Shown here: in pieces, positions 27,173 through 33,186 of the stretch
How the letters are laid out: the number at the start of each line of letters is the position of its first letter
Numbering within the stretch: the stretch's first letter is position 1
IMG/VR virus record: IMGVR_UViG_3300014325_000034
Coordinates: 1 to 33,186 of that record
Source of the DNA: a virus
Strand: one strand, 5' to 3'
DNA length: 33,186 nt
Program-made: the position numbers and the translations under genes
The notes under the pieces: model-generated
Database searches by the model: none
What the model saw: the letters and a program-made list of their open reading frames with translations, nothing else
Told to the model about the DNA's origin: nothing

Positions 27173-27457
27173 ATGCCCCTGACCTACCGCAAGCGGCCGA
27201 TCGTCATCGAGGCCATGCAGTACACCGCCGACTCGTGTCGGTCCCTGCATGCCTGGATAGGGCTGGAGCACGCCGACCACGACGAGGACTGCGACCAGGG
27301 CATCTTCATCGACACGCTCGAAGGACTGATGGAGGCCAGCCTCGGGGACTGGATCATCCGCGGCGTGAAGGGTGAGTTCTACCCCTGCAAGCCGGACATC
27401 TTCGAGGCAACGTACGAGCCGGTGGCCGTAGACCCCGAGGAGAAGCCGGGTGCTTGA
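27173..27457 (+). CDS. phage protein of the KRPIVIEAMQY type, 94 aa
   Basis: ATG 27173 has GGAGGACT upstream. LTYRKRPIVIEAMQYT, SLHAWIGLEH, LGDWIIRGVKGEFYPCKPDI and FEATYEPV match a small protein found in many phages and prophages (strand-rich, unknown function). It ends AVDPEEKPGA, the shared tail in a new variant. Confidence 0.75.
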   Translation: MPLTYRKRPIVIEAMQYTADSCRSLHAWIGLEHADHDEDCDQGIFIDTLEGLMEASLGDWIIRGVKGEFYPCKPDIFEATYEPVAVDPEEKPGA

Positions 27458-27638
27458 CGCCGTCCGTCGCCGCTGGCCGCTGCTGCTCACTGTCGGGCAG
27501 GCGGTCTACGCCTACGCCGGGCGTCACAGGCTTCCTGAAGCGGGCTTCTGGGTTTTGGTGACCCTGCTGCTGGCGATCGTGTACGAGGTCCGTGACCTGC
27601 GGCTCGCGCTCCAACCCGACCCCGAGGAGAAGCCGTGA
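27450..27638 (+). CDS. single-pass membrane protein, 62 aa
   Basis: GTG 27450 overlaps the previous stop by 8 nt. A basic start (VLDAVRRRW) precedes a weak hydrophobic stretch, then EAGFWVLVTLLLAIVYEVRD forms a clear membrane helix. It ends LQPDPEEKP, again the shared tail. Function unknown. Confidence 0.5.
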   Translation: MLDAVRRRWPLLLTVGQAVYAYAGRHRLPEAGFWVLVTLLLAIVYEVRDLRLALQPDPEEKP

Positions 27639-27814
27639 GCAGTGCGACCTTCAACCCGCCGACCGCCGAAACGGGCCCATTCACGGTCACCGTCCCGGCG
27701 GTTGTCCCGCACCACGACCGGATGTGCCGCTGCGGGCGAATGCACACCCCGACGTCGGCGCCGTGCCGATGGTGGGGCCGGTCGGTGCACCCCGAGGAGA
27801 AGCCGAATGGCTGA
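27635..27814 (+). CDS. small Cys/Pro-rich protein, 59 aa
   Basis: GTG 27635 overlaps the previous stop by 4 nt. The product has a Thr/Pro/Val-rich half and CRCGRMHTPTSAPC, a possible metal site, then VHPEEKPNG with the shared tail. It is short but sits with 4-nt and 8-nt overlaps between two plausible genes. Confidence 0.45.
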   Translation: MSSATFNPPTAETGPFTVTVPAVVPHHDRMCRCGRMHTPTSAPCRWWGRSVHPEEKPNG

Positions 27815-28229
27815 GTACCCGCGTCCTCATATCGTGATCGACCCAGCCATGTGCTTCGGCTCCCCGCAGATCAGGGGTGTCTCCACCGATGCGATCGCAA
27901 GCCTGGTCCGGGCTGGCGAGGACTTCGGCACGGTGGCTGACGAGTACGGCCTGAGCCGGCATGAGGTGGTGGACGCGCTTCACTGCACCTGCATCCAGGA
28001 GGTCGTCGACACGTTCGGCGACCCGGCTGCCGTTCGTCTGTCGTGGTGCCCGGTCCACTCCGCCGGAGGCGGGGAGCGCAGCGACATCCGAAAAGGCGGT
28101 AAAGAGTACGAAACGGCGCTGCTCCGGCAGCGTTACCACGATCTTCGGGCCGCTGTGATCCGGGATGGGTTGCCGAATCTGGTGGCGAGGATCGAGGCAG
28201 CGGAGTTGCGTACGCAGTGTGACGAATGA
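27807..28229 (+). CDS. DUF433-domain protein, 140 aa
   Basis: ATG 27807 overlaps the previous stop by 8 nt. HIVIDPAMCFGSPQIRGVST, AIASLVRAGEDFGTVADEYG and LSRHEVVDALH are the DUF433 pattern (strand, G-x-P-x-I-x-G-x-x, and an HTH), known from VapB-like antitoxins. No PIN-domain toxin is next to it. The C-terminal half is helical. Copy 4 of the two-hairpin element lies in its middle (VHSAGGGERSDIR), in a segment that looks like an insertion. Confidence 0.75.
   Translation: MAEYPRPHIVIDPAMCFGSPQIRGVSTDAIASLVRAGEDFGTVADEYGLSRHEVVDALHCTCIQEVVDTFGDPAAVRLSWCPVHSAGGGERSDIRKGGKEYETALLRQRYHDLRAAVIRDGLPNLVARIEAAELRTQCDE
28060..28086 (+). repeat. two-hairpin RNA element, copy 4
   Basis: Hairpin 1 is CCGCC-GGA-GGCGG (28060-28072), linker GGA, hairpin 2 is GC-GCA-GC (28076-28082) and tail GACA. 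It lies inside the DUF433 gene, at the boundary between the domain and the helical tail. Confidence 0.55.
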
Positions 28230-28276
28230 AGATCAATCTATCCGGATTTACGGGCGAGAACGTCAAGGGGGTAGCG

Positions 28277-28645
28277 GTGAGTGATCTGGTGGCGTGGCTC
28301 AACGCCCAGATCGACCATGATGACCTGACCCGCCGCGAGGCTCTGGAGCATCTGCTCGACGGTGGCCGGCACGGGTTCGACTGGTCCGGTCTCCCGGACC
28401 CTGTCCGGGTCTTCGTGATGACGTGGACGCCAGGTAGGGCGGAGCTGGAGGTGGCCGCCTACCGGCGCATCCTGGCCGCTCTACGGCTGGCTGAGTCCCG
28501 GCAGCTGTACTACGAGCGGGACGGCGAGGAGCCGTTCGCGAGCGAGTCACGCGCGTTCGTCGAGGCGATGAAGCAGGCGGTTCGGACGATCGCCGCGATC
28601 TACTCGGACCGTGAGGGCTTCGATCCGGCATGGGCGGTGGAGTGA
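28277..28645 (+). CDS. DUF6221-like protein, 122 aa
   Basis: GTG 28277 has GGGGG about 6 nt upstream and gives the usual opening VSDLVAWLNAQIDHDD. An in-frame ATG at 28226 overlaps the previous stop but lacks a ribosome site. The end (YSDREGFDPAWAVE) and YRRILAALRLAESRQ fit the DUF6221 family of actinobacteria and phages. Function unknown. Confidence 0.65.
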   Translation: MSDLVAWLNAQIDHDDLTRREALEHLLDGGRHGFDWSGLPDPVRVFVMTWTPGRAELEVAAYRRILAALRLAESRQLYYERDGEEPFASESRAFVEAMKQAVRTIAAIYSDREGFDPAWAVE

Positions 28646-28983
28646 TGACCAGACCACCTGCACCGGCTGGGGTCAGTGCCAGGGTTATCGCTAGGACGCG
28701 GGTGCTGCGGAGGGAGCGTGGTTGGTCGGGTCGGGTGTTGGCGGAGCGGTTGACTGCGGCCGGGTGTCCTACGTCCCAGAACATGATCGAGAGTCAGGAG
28801 GGTCGGGGTTCCCGGTTGTCGGCGGAACAGGTAGTCGCTGTGGCCGCGGTGTTCGGGCTGTCCCTGGACGAGTTGTTCGGTAACGGGTGTGGGCGTTGCC
28901 AGGGGGCGCCGCCGGCGGGGTTCGTGTGTGGGGCGTGCGGCTTGGAGGCCGTGCCGGCCGAGCAGGGGAGGTCTGACGGATGA
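28645..28983 (+). CDS. XRE-type HTH protein with zinc ribbon, 112 aa
   Basis: ATG 28645 overlaps the previous stop by 1 nt. Residues 12-85 are an HTH_XRE-like domain (VLRRERGWSGRVLAERLTAA, MIESQEGRGSRLSAEQVV, VFGLSLDELFG). The end has CGRCQGAPPAGFVCGACG, a zinc ribbon. The combination suggests a late-early regulator. The zinc ribbon may be a second nucleic-acid contact. Confidence 0.7.
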   Translation: MTRPPAPAGVSARVIARTRVLRRERGWSGRVLAERLTAAGCPTSQNMIESQEGRGSRLSAEQVVAVAAVFGLSLDELFGNGCGRCQGAPPAGFVCGACGLEAVPAEQGRSDG

Positions 28984-29651
28984 CCGAGCCGAGCCCCGAG
29001 TTCTGGGACGCCATGCAGACGATGATCGTGCACCAGGGCGGCACCGATGAGGAGTGGGAGTCCTACCGCCGGACCTTCCCGGAGCGGGTCGAGCCGCCGT
29101 TGCGGGAGCCGTACGACAGTGACGATCCGTGTCCGACGTGCGGCACTCCGATCGTCAGCATGTTGATGGGCGACGCGGTCTTCCTGCCGTGCCGGCACGC
29201 GTTCGTAGTGGACGACGAGTTCGACGGGGTGGCGTACAACTGGAGGCGGGGGCTGCTGCGCTTGCTCCGGCGTCGCTGCCGGGACTGCGGAGCGCTGCGC
29301 GGCAAGCCGCATGAGGGCGGCTGCGACGTGGCCCGCTGCCTCGCCTACGGCACGCAGCGGATCCAGTGCGGTGACGGCGCCCGGCTCGTGGTCGTCGGCT
29401 TCTACCCGTGGGGGTCGCCGATCGTCCGGCATGAGTGGGACGGTCACGACTGCGGCAAGGATGTCTGGTCTGGGCGCTGGCCGGGTGTGGCGGATGCTGA
29501 GCGGCTGGGCTGGTACGCCTACTTCGTGCCCAACGGTGACCCGTCGTGGGTGCCCTGCGGCCCGGATCATCCCGGTGCCCGCCCTGACCTGAACAGGCTT
29601 CAGGTCGAGGGCCGGTGGAACCCCCGGCTGCTTCGATGGGAGGCCCGGTGA
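28980..29651 (+). CDS. Cys/His-rich hypothetical protein, 223 aa
   Basis: ATG 28980 overlaps the previous stop (ATGA). There are CPTCG at about residue 51, CRDCGALRG near residue 100, HEGGCD and later CGKDVW and CGPDH, so one or more zinc sites are likely. A long central part is beta-rich (ARLVVVGFYPWGSPIVRHEW). No family is recognised. Confidence 0.55.
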   Translation: MTEPSPEFWDAMQTMIVHQGGTDEEWESYRRTFPERVEPPLREPYDSDDPCPTCGTPIVSMLMGDAVFLPCRHAFVVDDEFDGVAYNWRRGLLRLLRRRCRDCGALRGKPHEGGCDVARCLAYGTQRIQCGDGARLVVVGFYPWGSPIVRHEWDGHDCGKDVWSGRWPGVADAERLGWYAYFVPNGDPSWVPCGPDHPGARPDLNRLQVEGRWNPRLLRWEAR

Positions 29652-29770
29652 GCTTCCGTCGCCGTCTCGAAGACGGCTACCAGTGCCTTGTCCTGGTCCT
29701 CATGCTCGGTGTCGCTGGGCTGCTCGGTGCTGTGGCTGGCGCCTTCGTGACCTGGAGCGTGATCGGCTGA
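29648..29770 (+). CDS. single-pass membrane peptide, 40 aa
   Basis: GTG 29648 overlaps the previous stop by 4 nt. The peptide is VSFRRRLEDGYQ followed by a 25-residue hydrophobic helix (CLVLVLMLGVAGLLGAVAG). Basic residues at the start put the N-terminus inside. Size and placement suggest a phage membrane peptide. Function unknown. Confidence 0.55.
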   Translation: MSFRRRLEDGYQCLVLVLMLGVAGLLGAVAGAFVTWSVIG

Positions 29771-29967
29771 TGAGTGTCAGTGACGAGTTCGCCGCCGGCC
29801 TGGCGTTGATGCTGGAGCAGATCGCCCCGGTGAAAGAGGCTGCTCAGGGCTATCGGGAGCAGCTGCGTCGCGATGGTTGGTCGGAGCCTGCGGCTGAGGA
29901 GATGGCAATGGAGTTGCACAACCACATGATCTCGATGGTCTTCGCGAAGATGGGCGGCTCGCGGTGA
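29770..29967 (+). CDS. helical hypothetical protein, 65 aa
   Basis: ATG 29770 overlaps the previous stop by 1 nt. The product is helical: FAAGLALMLEQIAPVKEAAQ, then GYREQLRRDGWSEPAAEEMA, MELHNHMISMVFAKMG. It resembles small structural or scaffold-type phage proteins, but no family is recognised. Confidence 0.55.
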   Translation: MSVSDEFAAGLALMLEQIAPVKEAAQGYREQLRRDGWSEPAAEEMAMELHNHMISMVFAKMGGSR

Positions 29968-30215
29968 CCGAGTATCACGAACGGTACGGACTTCGTCCCA
30001 CCGCCCGCCGCATGGTCTACATCCAGGCACATCTGGCCGGCTTGGCCGAGGCCCAGCGGCGCGGAGTTTCATCCGCTGACAGCAACGCCATCACCACTGC
30101 GGCCGCTACTGCGGTGTTGGAGTTGTTGGAGTCGTGGGGATTGGCGCCGGACGGTGAGCCGGACTGCTCCGCCGTAGGCGGTAAGCCCGAAGGGCGCCAA
30201 GAAAAAGGATCTTAG
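29964..30215 (+). CDS. helical hypothetical protein, 83 aa
   Basis: GTG 29964 overlaps the previous stop by 4 nt. The N-terminal 55 residues are helical (PTARRMVYIQAHLAGLAEAQ, then ITTAAATAVLELLESWG). The tail CSAVGGKPEGRQEKGS is coded by copy 5 of the two-hairpin element and is probably neutral. Confidence 0.5.
   Translation: MTEYHERYGLRPTARRMVYIQAHLAGLAEAQRRGVSSADSNAITTAAATAVLELLESWGLAPDGEPDCSAVGGKPEGRQEKGS
30169..30199 (+). repeat. two-hairpin RNA element, copy 5
   Basis: Hairpin 1 is CCGCC-GTA-GGCGG (30169-30181), linker TAA, hairpin 2 is GCCC-GAA-GGGC (30185-30195) and tail GCCA. Hairpin 2 is one pair longer than in copies 1-3 and both strands changed together. It ends 16 nt before the stop codon and 25 nt before the hairpin at 30224. 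Confidence 0.6.
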
Positions 30216-30223
30216 GAAGGTTG

Positions 30224-30255
30224 CGGCCCTCAGGTCTTCGACTACCTGAGGGCCG
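30224..30255 (+). terminator. strong 12-bp hairpin after the 83-aa gene
   Basis: CGGCCCTCAGGT at 30224-30235 pairs perfectly with ACCTGAGGGCCG at 30244-30255 around an 8-nt loop, starting 8 nt after the stop codon. No U-run follows. It is the clearest transcription break in the second half of the early block. The gap to ATG 30334 (78 bp) may hold a promoter, but I see no convincing hexamers. Confidence 0.7.
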
Positions 30256-30333
30256 GTGACGAGGATACCGACGCGCACCCAAACGCATTGGATCTCGACC
30301 GCAGGATAGCTGACCAGTGCGGATGGGGTTCGG

Positions 30334-31077
30334 ATGTCTGAGTTCGAGTTGCTGCATAGGGCGGTGGGGGCGCTGCTTCGGCGTCCGCAGATGCGAATTG
30401 ATGTCGGACCTGTGTCGTACTGTGTTCGGGCTCCGTGTCTGCTTCGTCAGTTGGAGGAGGCGATCGCCTCGTCGAGTGGTGGGGTGGGTGGTCGGACGTC
30501 GCCGGGGACGCGGGCTCCGTTGGATCAGGGTGCGTTGGATTTGTGGACGGAGATCCTGGCCAGTGTGGGGGCGTGGGCTGCGGTGCTGGGGTTGGACCGC
30601 CGCCGGTACCGCAACGGCCCGACCGACACGGACCCGGATTCTCCGCCGATGATCGGGCTGCTGTTGCGGGCGGTGGCTGCGGCGATCGCGGGGCGGACGG
30701 ACCGGGACCTGATGGCGGTGGCGGTGGAGCGGAACTGCCGCAGGTGGAAGATCCGCATTGAGGGGATGTTGTCCCCGCCGGAGTCGGCCGGCCGCGGCAT
30801 CGTCGGCGTGTCGTGCCGGCACTGTGGGGAACGGTGGGTGGTGTCGGTCCCGGATCCGGAGCCGGGTAGGCCGGATCAGGTGCGCTGGGTTCCTGCGGTG
30901 GAGGAGCCGGGGGAGACGAGGCAGCCGGCGGTATGGGTCGAGCGCGGCGAGACCGGGGTGATCCGCTGCCTCTGGTGCCGATCTTGCGGGCAGCACACGT
31001 GGCGGGATGACCTCGCTGCTGAAGCGGCGGAACATGACGGGCTGGACAACGAGCATCCGAACGGAGCAGCGGCATGA
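30334..31077 (+). CDS. phage zinc-ribbon protein (DUF7341-like), 247 aa
   Basis: ATG 30334 begins MSEFELLHRAVGALLRRPQM. LLRQLEEAIASS, GTRAPLDQGALDLWTEILAS and LLRAVAAAI give a helical N-terminal half. The second half has CRHCGERW and CLWCRSCGQHTW, two Cys pairs consistent with zinc ribbons. The set resembles DUF7341-type actinophage proteins, a tentative match from memory. It starts after the strong hairpin and ends NGAAA. Confidence 0.55.
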   Translation: MSEFELLHRAVGALLRRPQMRIDVGPVSYCVRAPCLLRQLEEAIASSSGGVGGRTSPGTRAPLDQGALDLWTEILASVGAWAAVLGLDRRRYRNGPTDTDPDSPPMIGLLLRAVAAAIAGRTDRDLMAVAVERNCRRWKIRIEGMLSPPESAGRGIVGVSCRHCGERWVVSVPDPEPGRPDQVRWVPAVEEPGETRQPAVWVERGETGVIRCLWCRSCGQHTWRDDLAAEAAEHDGLDNEHPNGAAA

Positions 31078-31709
31078 CACCTGAGCGCGAGTCGTACCTT
31101 GCCAGAGCAGCGGCCATCGGCGTGTCGGAAGAGGAAGCACTCGCAGCGCTCGGCGTCGCTTACCGCGAGGCTCTCGAACGCGGGCAACGCCTTGACCCGT
31201 ACGGGGATGCGTGGCGGCGGTTGGTGAGCAGCCCCCGTTGGTGCCCCAAGGTCACGGGCCGGCTGTTCGTGGCCGAGCTGAACACTGAGCCGCCGGACAT
31301 GACGGCGAAAGACGGTACCTTCGCCGTTGGCTGGCGGAAGCCGTGGTTGCCGGCGGGTGTGGTCTACGCAAAGCCGATCGAGATGCGGCCGGCTGATCTC
31401 GTGGACCATGTGACGGAGTTCGGTGTGCTGGATCGGACCTTTGGTCCTGCCGGTTACCTGCTGAAGGTGCCCACGGCTGACGTGGGCGAGTGGCCGTCGA
31501 GGTACCGCCCAACGACGTTGTACAGCCCGCCGTCGATCTATGAGGTCAAGTTCATGGTCGGGTGGGAATCCGCTGACCGGGCTGAGCGGATCGTCTGCCG
31601 GCAGGTGCTGTCGGTGGCGTGGCCTCGGGTCTTCCGGGTGGAGTCTCATCCGGAGGGTTCGTGGACCATGTGGCGCGCCGCCATGGGGCGGGCCGGAGCA
31701 GCGGCATGA
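31074..31709 (+). CDS. hypothetical protein, 211 aa
   Basis: ATG 31074 overlaps the previous stop by 4 nt within GGAGCAGCGGCATGA. A helical start (ESYLARAAAIGVSEEEALAA) leads into a mostly beta middle (TGRLFVAELNTEPPDMTAKD, YEVKFMVGWESADR). It ends AGAAA, coded by the same boundary sequence again. No family is recognised. Confidence 0.55.
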   Translation: MTPERESYLARAAAIGVSEEEALAALGVAYREALERGQRLDPYGDAWRRLVSSPRWCPKVTGRLFVAELNTEPPDMTAKDGTFAVGWRKPWLPAGVVYAKPIEMRPADLVDHVTEFGVLDRTFGPAGYLLKVPTADVGEWPSRYRPTTLYSPPSIYEVKFMVGWESADRAERIVCRQVLSVAWPRVFRVESHPEGSWTMWRAAMGRAGAAA

Positions 31710-31939
31710 AGCCGGTAAGGGCAGTCATCGCGTCATGGCTCCTGCGCGAACAGTTGGCCGCCGCCATAAGGCTGATCAACGACTTGACCGACCCCGACGA
31801 CTGCTGGTTCGACCACCACGGTGGCTGCCAGGCTCACGGCTACCTGTCGCTGGAGCCCGGCGAAAAATGCCCCCAGCGGGAAGCGAAAGAGATGGTCGAA
31901 GCACACCGGGCGCTTATCGAGGACGGGCTCCGTGATTGA
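31706..31939 (+). CDS. hypothetical protein, 77 aa
   Basis: ATG 31706 overlaps the previous stop within the repeated GGAGCAGCGGCATGA. The product is helical with CWFDHHGGCQAHG and EKCPQ, a possible metal site. Function unknown. It is the last gene of the tight block, and copy 6 of the two-hairpin element follows its stop by 9 nt. Confidence 0.55.
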   Translation: MKPVRAVIASWLLREQLAAAIRLINDLTDPDDCWFDHHGGCQAHGYLSLEPGEKCPQREAKEMVEAHRALIEDGLRD

Positions 31940-31948
31940 TCAGCCACT

Positions 31949-31976
31949 CCGCCGTGAGGCGGGGAGCGAAGCGACT
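31949..31976 (+). repeat. two-hairpin RNA element, copy 6
   Basis: Hairpin 1 is CCGCC-GTGA-GGCGG (31949-31962), linker GGA, hairpin 2 is GC-GAA-GC (31966-31972) and tail GACT. Here it lies outside any convincing gene, between the last tight-block gene and the lipoprotein gene, so it is not kept by coding need. Confidence 0.6.
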
Positions 31977-31989
31977 CCCATCTGTCTAT

Positions 31990-32023
31990 GTGACAGGTTG
32001 TGGTCTGGGTCATACTGTGAGCC
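31990..32023 (+). promoter_or_regulatory. promoter candidate for the lipoprotein gene
   Basis: GTGACA at 31990-31995 and TACTGT at 32013-32018 with a 17-nt spacer resemble a -35/-10 pair. A transcript start near 32024 would fall at the GTG codon, giving a leaderless message, which is common in actinobacteria. No ribosome site is visible upstream of that GTG. Confidence 0.4.
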
Positions 32024-32530
32024 GTGACTCGACCCGTGTTAGTGGTTGCTGCTGTCGCTCTGTTGTTGCTGGCTGGCTGTTCGGACGATGGGTCGCCGTC
32101 CCCGACCGGAGGCCGCCCGTCTGCGGAACCCGCACCAAATCCGGTCTCGCCGTCCTCGTCGAGCAGGTCGGGGGAGGTGGGTAAGCCGTTCGACGTGCCG
32201 GGTTGGCGGATAGTCCTGGTCGGCGCGCAGTGCGGCGAGGCGGGCAAGCTGCTCCAGAACGGCGATGATGCGGGTCATCCGGGGCGGGTGTGCGTGGCGT
32301 CGATCGAGTACACCAACACCAAGGCGGAGCCGGCGCGGTTCGACGACAGTTCGAGCCCTGACTTCGCCGCGTTCGACGTGAAGGGACGCCGGTACGAGGG
32401 CACCCGCTGGCTCGCGGGCCCGGTGAACCCGGGGGTGAAGGACACGAACCAGTACGTCTTCGACGTCGGCGATGGGGTTCGGATCACGTCGGTGCTGATT
32501 GGTGATGTGCTGATCGACGTGGCGACTTGA
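32024..32530 (+). CDS. secreted lipoprotein (possible lysogenic-conversion gene), 168 aa
   Basis: GTG 32024 gives VTRPVLVVAAVALLLLAGCS, a clean signal peptide with lipobox LLAGC. A Ser/Pro-rich linker (about residues 22-48) precedes a beta-rich domain (WRIVLVGAQCG, VCVASIEYTNT, AFDVKGRRY, YVFDVGDGVRI) like DUF4352-type surface domains. It is separated from the early block and may have its own promoter, as phage morons do. Expression in the lysogen and action at the cell surface are inference. Confidence 0.75.
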   Translation: MTRPVLVVAAVALLLLAGCSDDGSPSPTGGRPSAEPAPNPVSPSSSSRSGEVGKPFDVPGWRIVLVGAQCGEAGKLLQNGDDAGHPGRVCVASIEYTNTKAEPARFDDSSSPDFAAFDVKGRRYEGTRWLAGPVNPGVKDTNQYVFDVGDGVRITSVLIGDVLIDVAT

Positions 32531-32666
32531 CGGATTCGCTGGTCAGGACAGATGATCGGCACGCCGGACTTCTGCGTGCCCGCAATCAGGCACCTCGCCG
32601 GACTCCCTTACCCCCCTGTAGGAGGGGAACCCCCATGCCCGCACCCTGGCGCTGTACCCCGTAGCT
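32531..32666 (+). other. 136-bp gap without a recognised gene
   Basis: The gap has C/G-rich short inverted repeats (ACCCCCCT-GTAG-GAGGGG near 32612-32630) and a nine-codon frame from ATG 32636 behind GTAGGAGGGG. I see no larger gene. The short frame could lead translation into the HNH gene, but its stop (TAG 32663-32665) is just before GTG 32667. Confidence 0.4.
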
Positions 32667-33023
32667 GTGGGCAGGCTCAGGCACCCCACGTACGCCGAGC
32701 GTAAGCAGCGGTGGACCACATACAGGGACCCTGAGCTGCGTAAGGGCCGTATGGGTAGGCCGTACAGGCGGTGGCGGGAGAAGGTACTGGCTGCTGCTGT
32801 ACCCATCTGCATCCGCTGTGGTCGTGCCATCGACAAGCGACTCAGGTATCCGCATCCGATGTCGCCGAGCGCGGATCACATCCTCGCGATGACGCGTGGT
32901 GGTGCACCGCTTGACCCTGCGAATGGTGGGCCTTCCCACTTGGTGTGCAACAAGCGGCACGGCAATGGTGCGGGTGGTGTGGTCGCGCCTGTGGTGAGGC
33001 CGAGCGCTGATCGTCGTTGGTGA
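32667..33023 (+). CDS. HNH endonuclease of the packaging-associated type, 118 aa
   Basis: GTG 32667 starts VGRLRHPTYAERKQRWTTYR. The HNH motif is CIRCGRAID, PSADHILAMTRGGAPLD, N and HLVCNKRHG: the Cys pair, D-H-I, Asn and H/C-N-x-x-H of the family are all present. Small HNH proteins of this form usually stand directly before the terminase genes and assist DNA packaging. That location fits here because the window ends just after it. Start codon choice is uncertain. Confidence 0.85.
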   Translation: MGRLRHPTYAERKQRWTTYRDPELRKGRMGRPYRRWREKVLAAAVPICIRCGRAIDKRLRYPHPMSPSADHILAMTRGGAPLDPANGGPSHLVCNKRHGNGAGGVVAPVVRPSADRRW

Positions 33024-33186
33024 CAAGGCCGCCTATCGGCGCCGATCTTGGGGTACGTGACGCTGTGTTACATTGATCGGGCGAGACATTGATCATGAGA
33101 TGTTACGCTCGGTTACATCCCAAGGATGATTAACGCAGAGTTACAGAGTCCGGCGTCGATTTTTTCCTGATCTTGACGCGGGCGAC
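33024..33186 (+). other. repeat-rich intergenic region before the expected packaging genes
   Basis: GTTAC occurs at 33067-33071, 33102-33106, 33112-33116 and 33140-33144, and ACATTGATC occurs twice (from 33070 and 33087). The DNA is less GC-rich than its surroundings. A T-run (33160-33165) lies inside a GCGTC/GACGC pair. It could be a terminase recognition site, a late promoter or an operator cluster. No gene is visible before the window ends. Confidence 0.45.

Noticed and set aside
27807-28229. Toxin-antitoxin pair based on DUF433
   Set aside because: Neither neighbour resembles a PIN-domain toxin. Only the antitoxin-like domain is supported.
15057-31976. CRISPR, tracrRNA or TnpB/IscB omega-RNA origin for the two-hairpin element
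   Set aside because: No cas, TnpB or IscB gene is in the window, copies are single and scattered over 17 kb, and each is only about 28 nt.

Overview
The window is high-GC DNA from an actinobacterium. The gene families (DUF2637, WhiB, DUF397, DUF6283, XRE regulators with a TPR-like tail), the frequent GTG starts and the GC-rich third positions point to Micromonosporaceae, but that family assignment is inference. It holds two mobile-element segments that meet at a tRNA-Val 3' fragment at 5943-5988.

Left segment (1-5940) resembles an actinomycete integrative and conjugative element (AICE). The leftward run has the N-terminus of an FtsK/TraB-like DNA translocase (cut by the window edge), three small proteins, a DUF2637 membrane protein and a membrane-anchored GIY-YIG protein. 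Then come a small HTH protein, two leftward hypothetical genes divergent from an XRE/TPR regulator across a perfect palindrome, a frameshifted lipoprotein gene, a zinc-ribbon protein, a GntR regulator and a 38-residue membrane peptide.

Right segment (5943 to beyond 33186) resembles a temperate phage or prophage. It has a leftward tyrosine integrase beside the att site, a membrane protein, a leftward repressor and an operator region. From 8589 to about 32000 a very tight rightward early block of more than 50 small genes follows, most overlapping by 1, 4, 8 or 14 nt. Recognisable members are a Cro-like protein, an excisionase-like protein, a DinD/KilAC-type antirepressor, an RHH protein, DUF6283, two HNH nucleases, a DUF2493/SLOG protein, DUF5131, an ASCH protein, a WhiB protein with a second zinc finger, a replication initiator with internal iterons, a TerD-like protein, DUF397, DUF433 and DUF6221-like proteins. 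The block ends with a lipoprotein gene that may have its own promoter. An HNH gene of the kind found next to terminase genes, and a repeat-rich region, close the window, so packaging and structural genes probably follow.

Main unusual signal: six copies of a roughly 28-nt two-hairpin RNA element (15057, 23082, 24530, 28060, 30169, 31949), all on the + strand within the early block. They show compensatory base-pair changes and lie inside coding ends, coding starts or intergenic DNA. Other points of interest are an HNH gene inserted into the start of the DUF5131 gene with a rebuilt start, repeated gene-junction modules with fixed overlaps, a 190-bp region with two long-range inverted repeats, and an att region with matching repeats on both sides.
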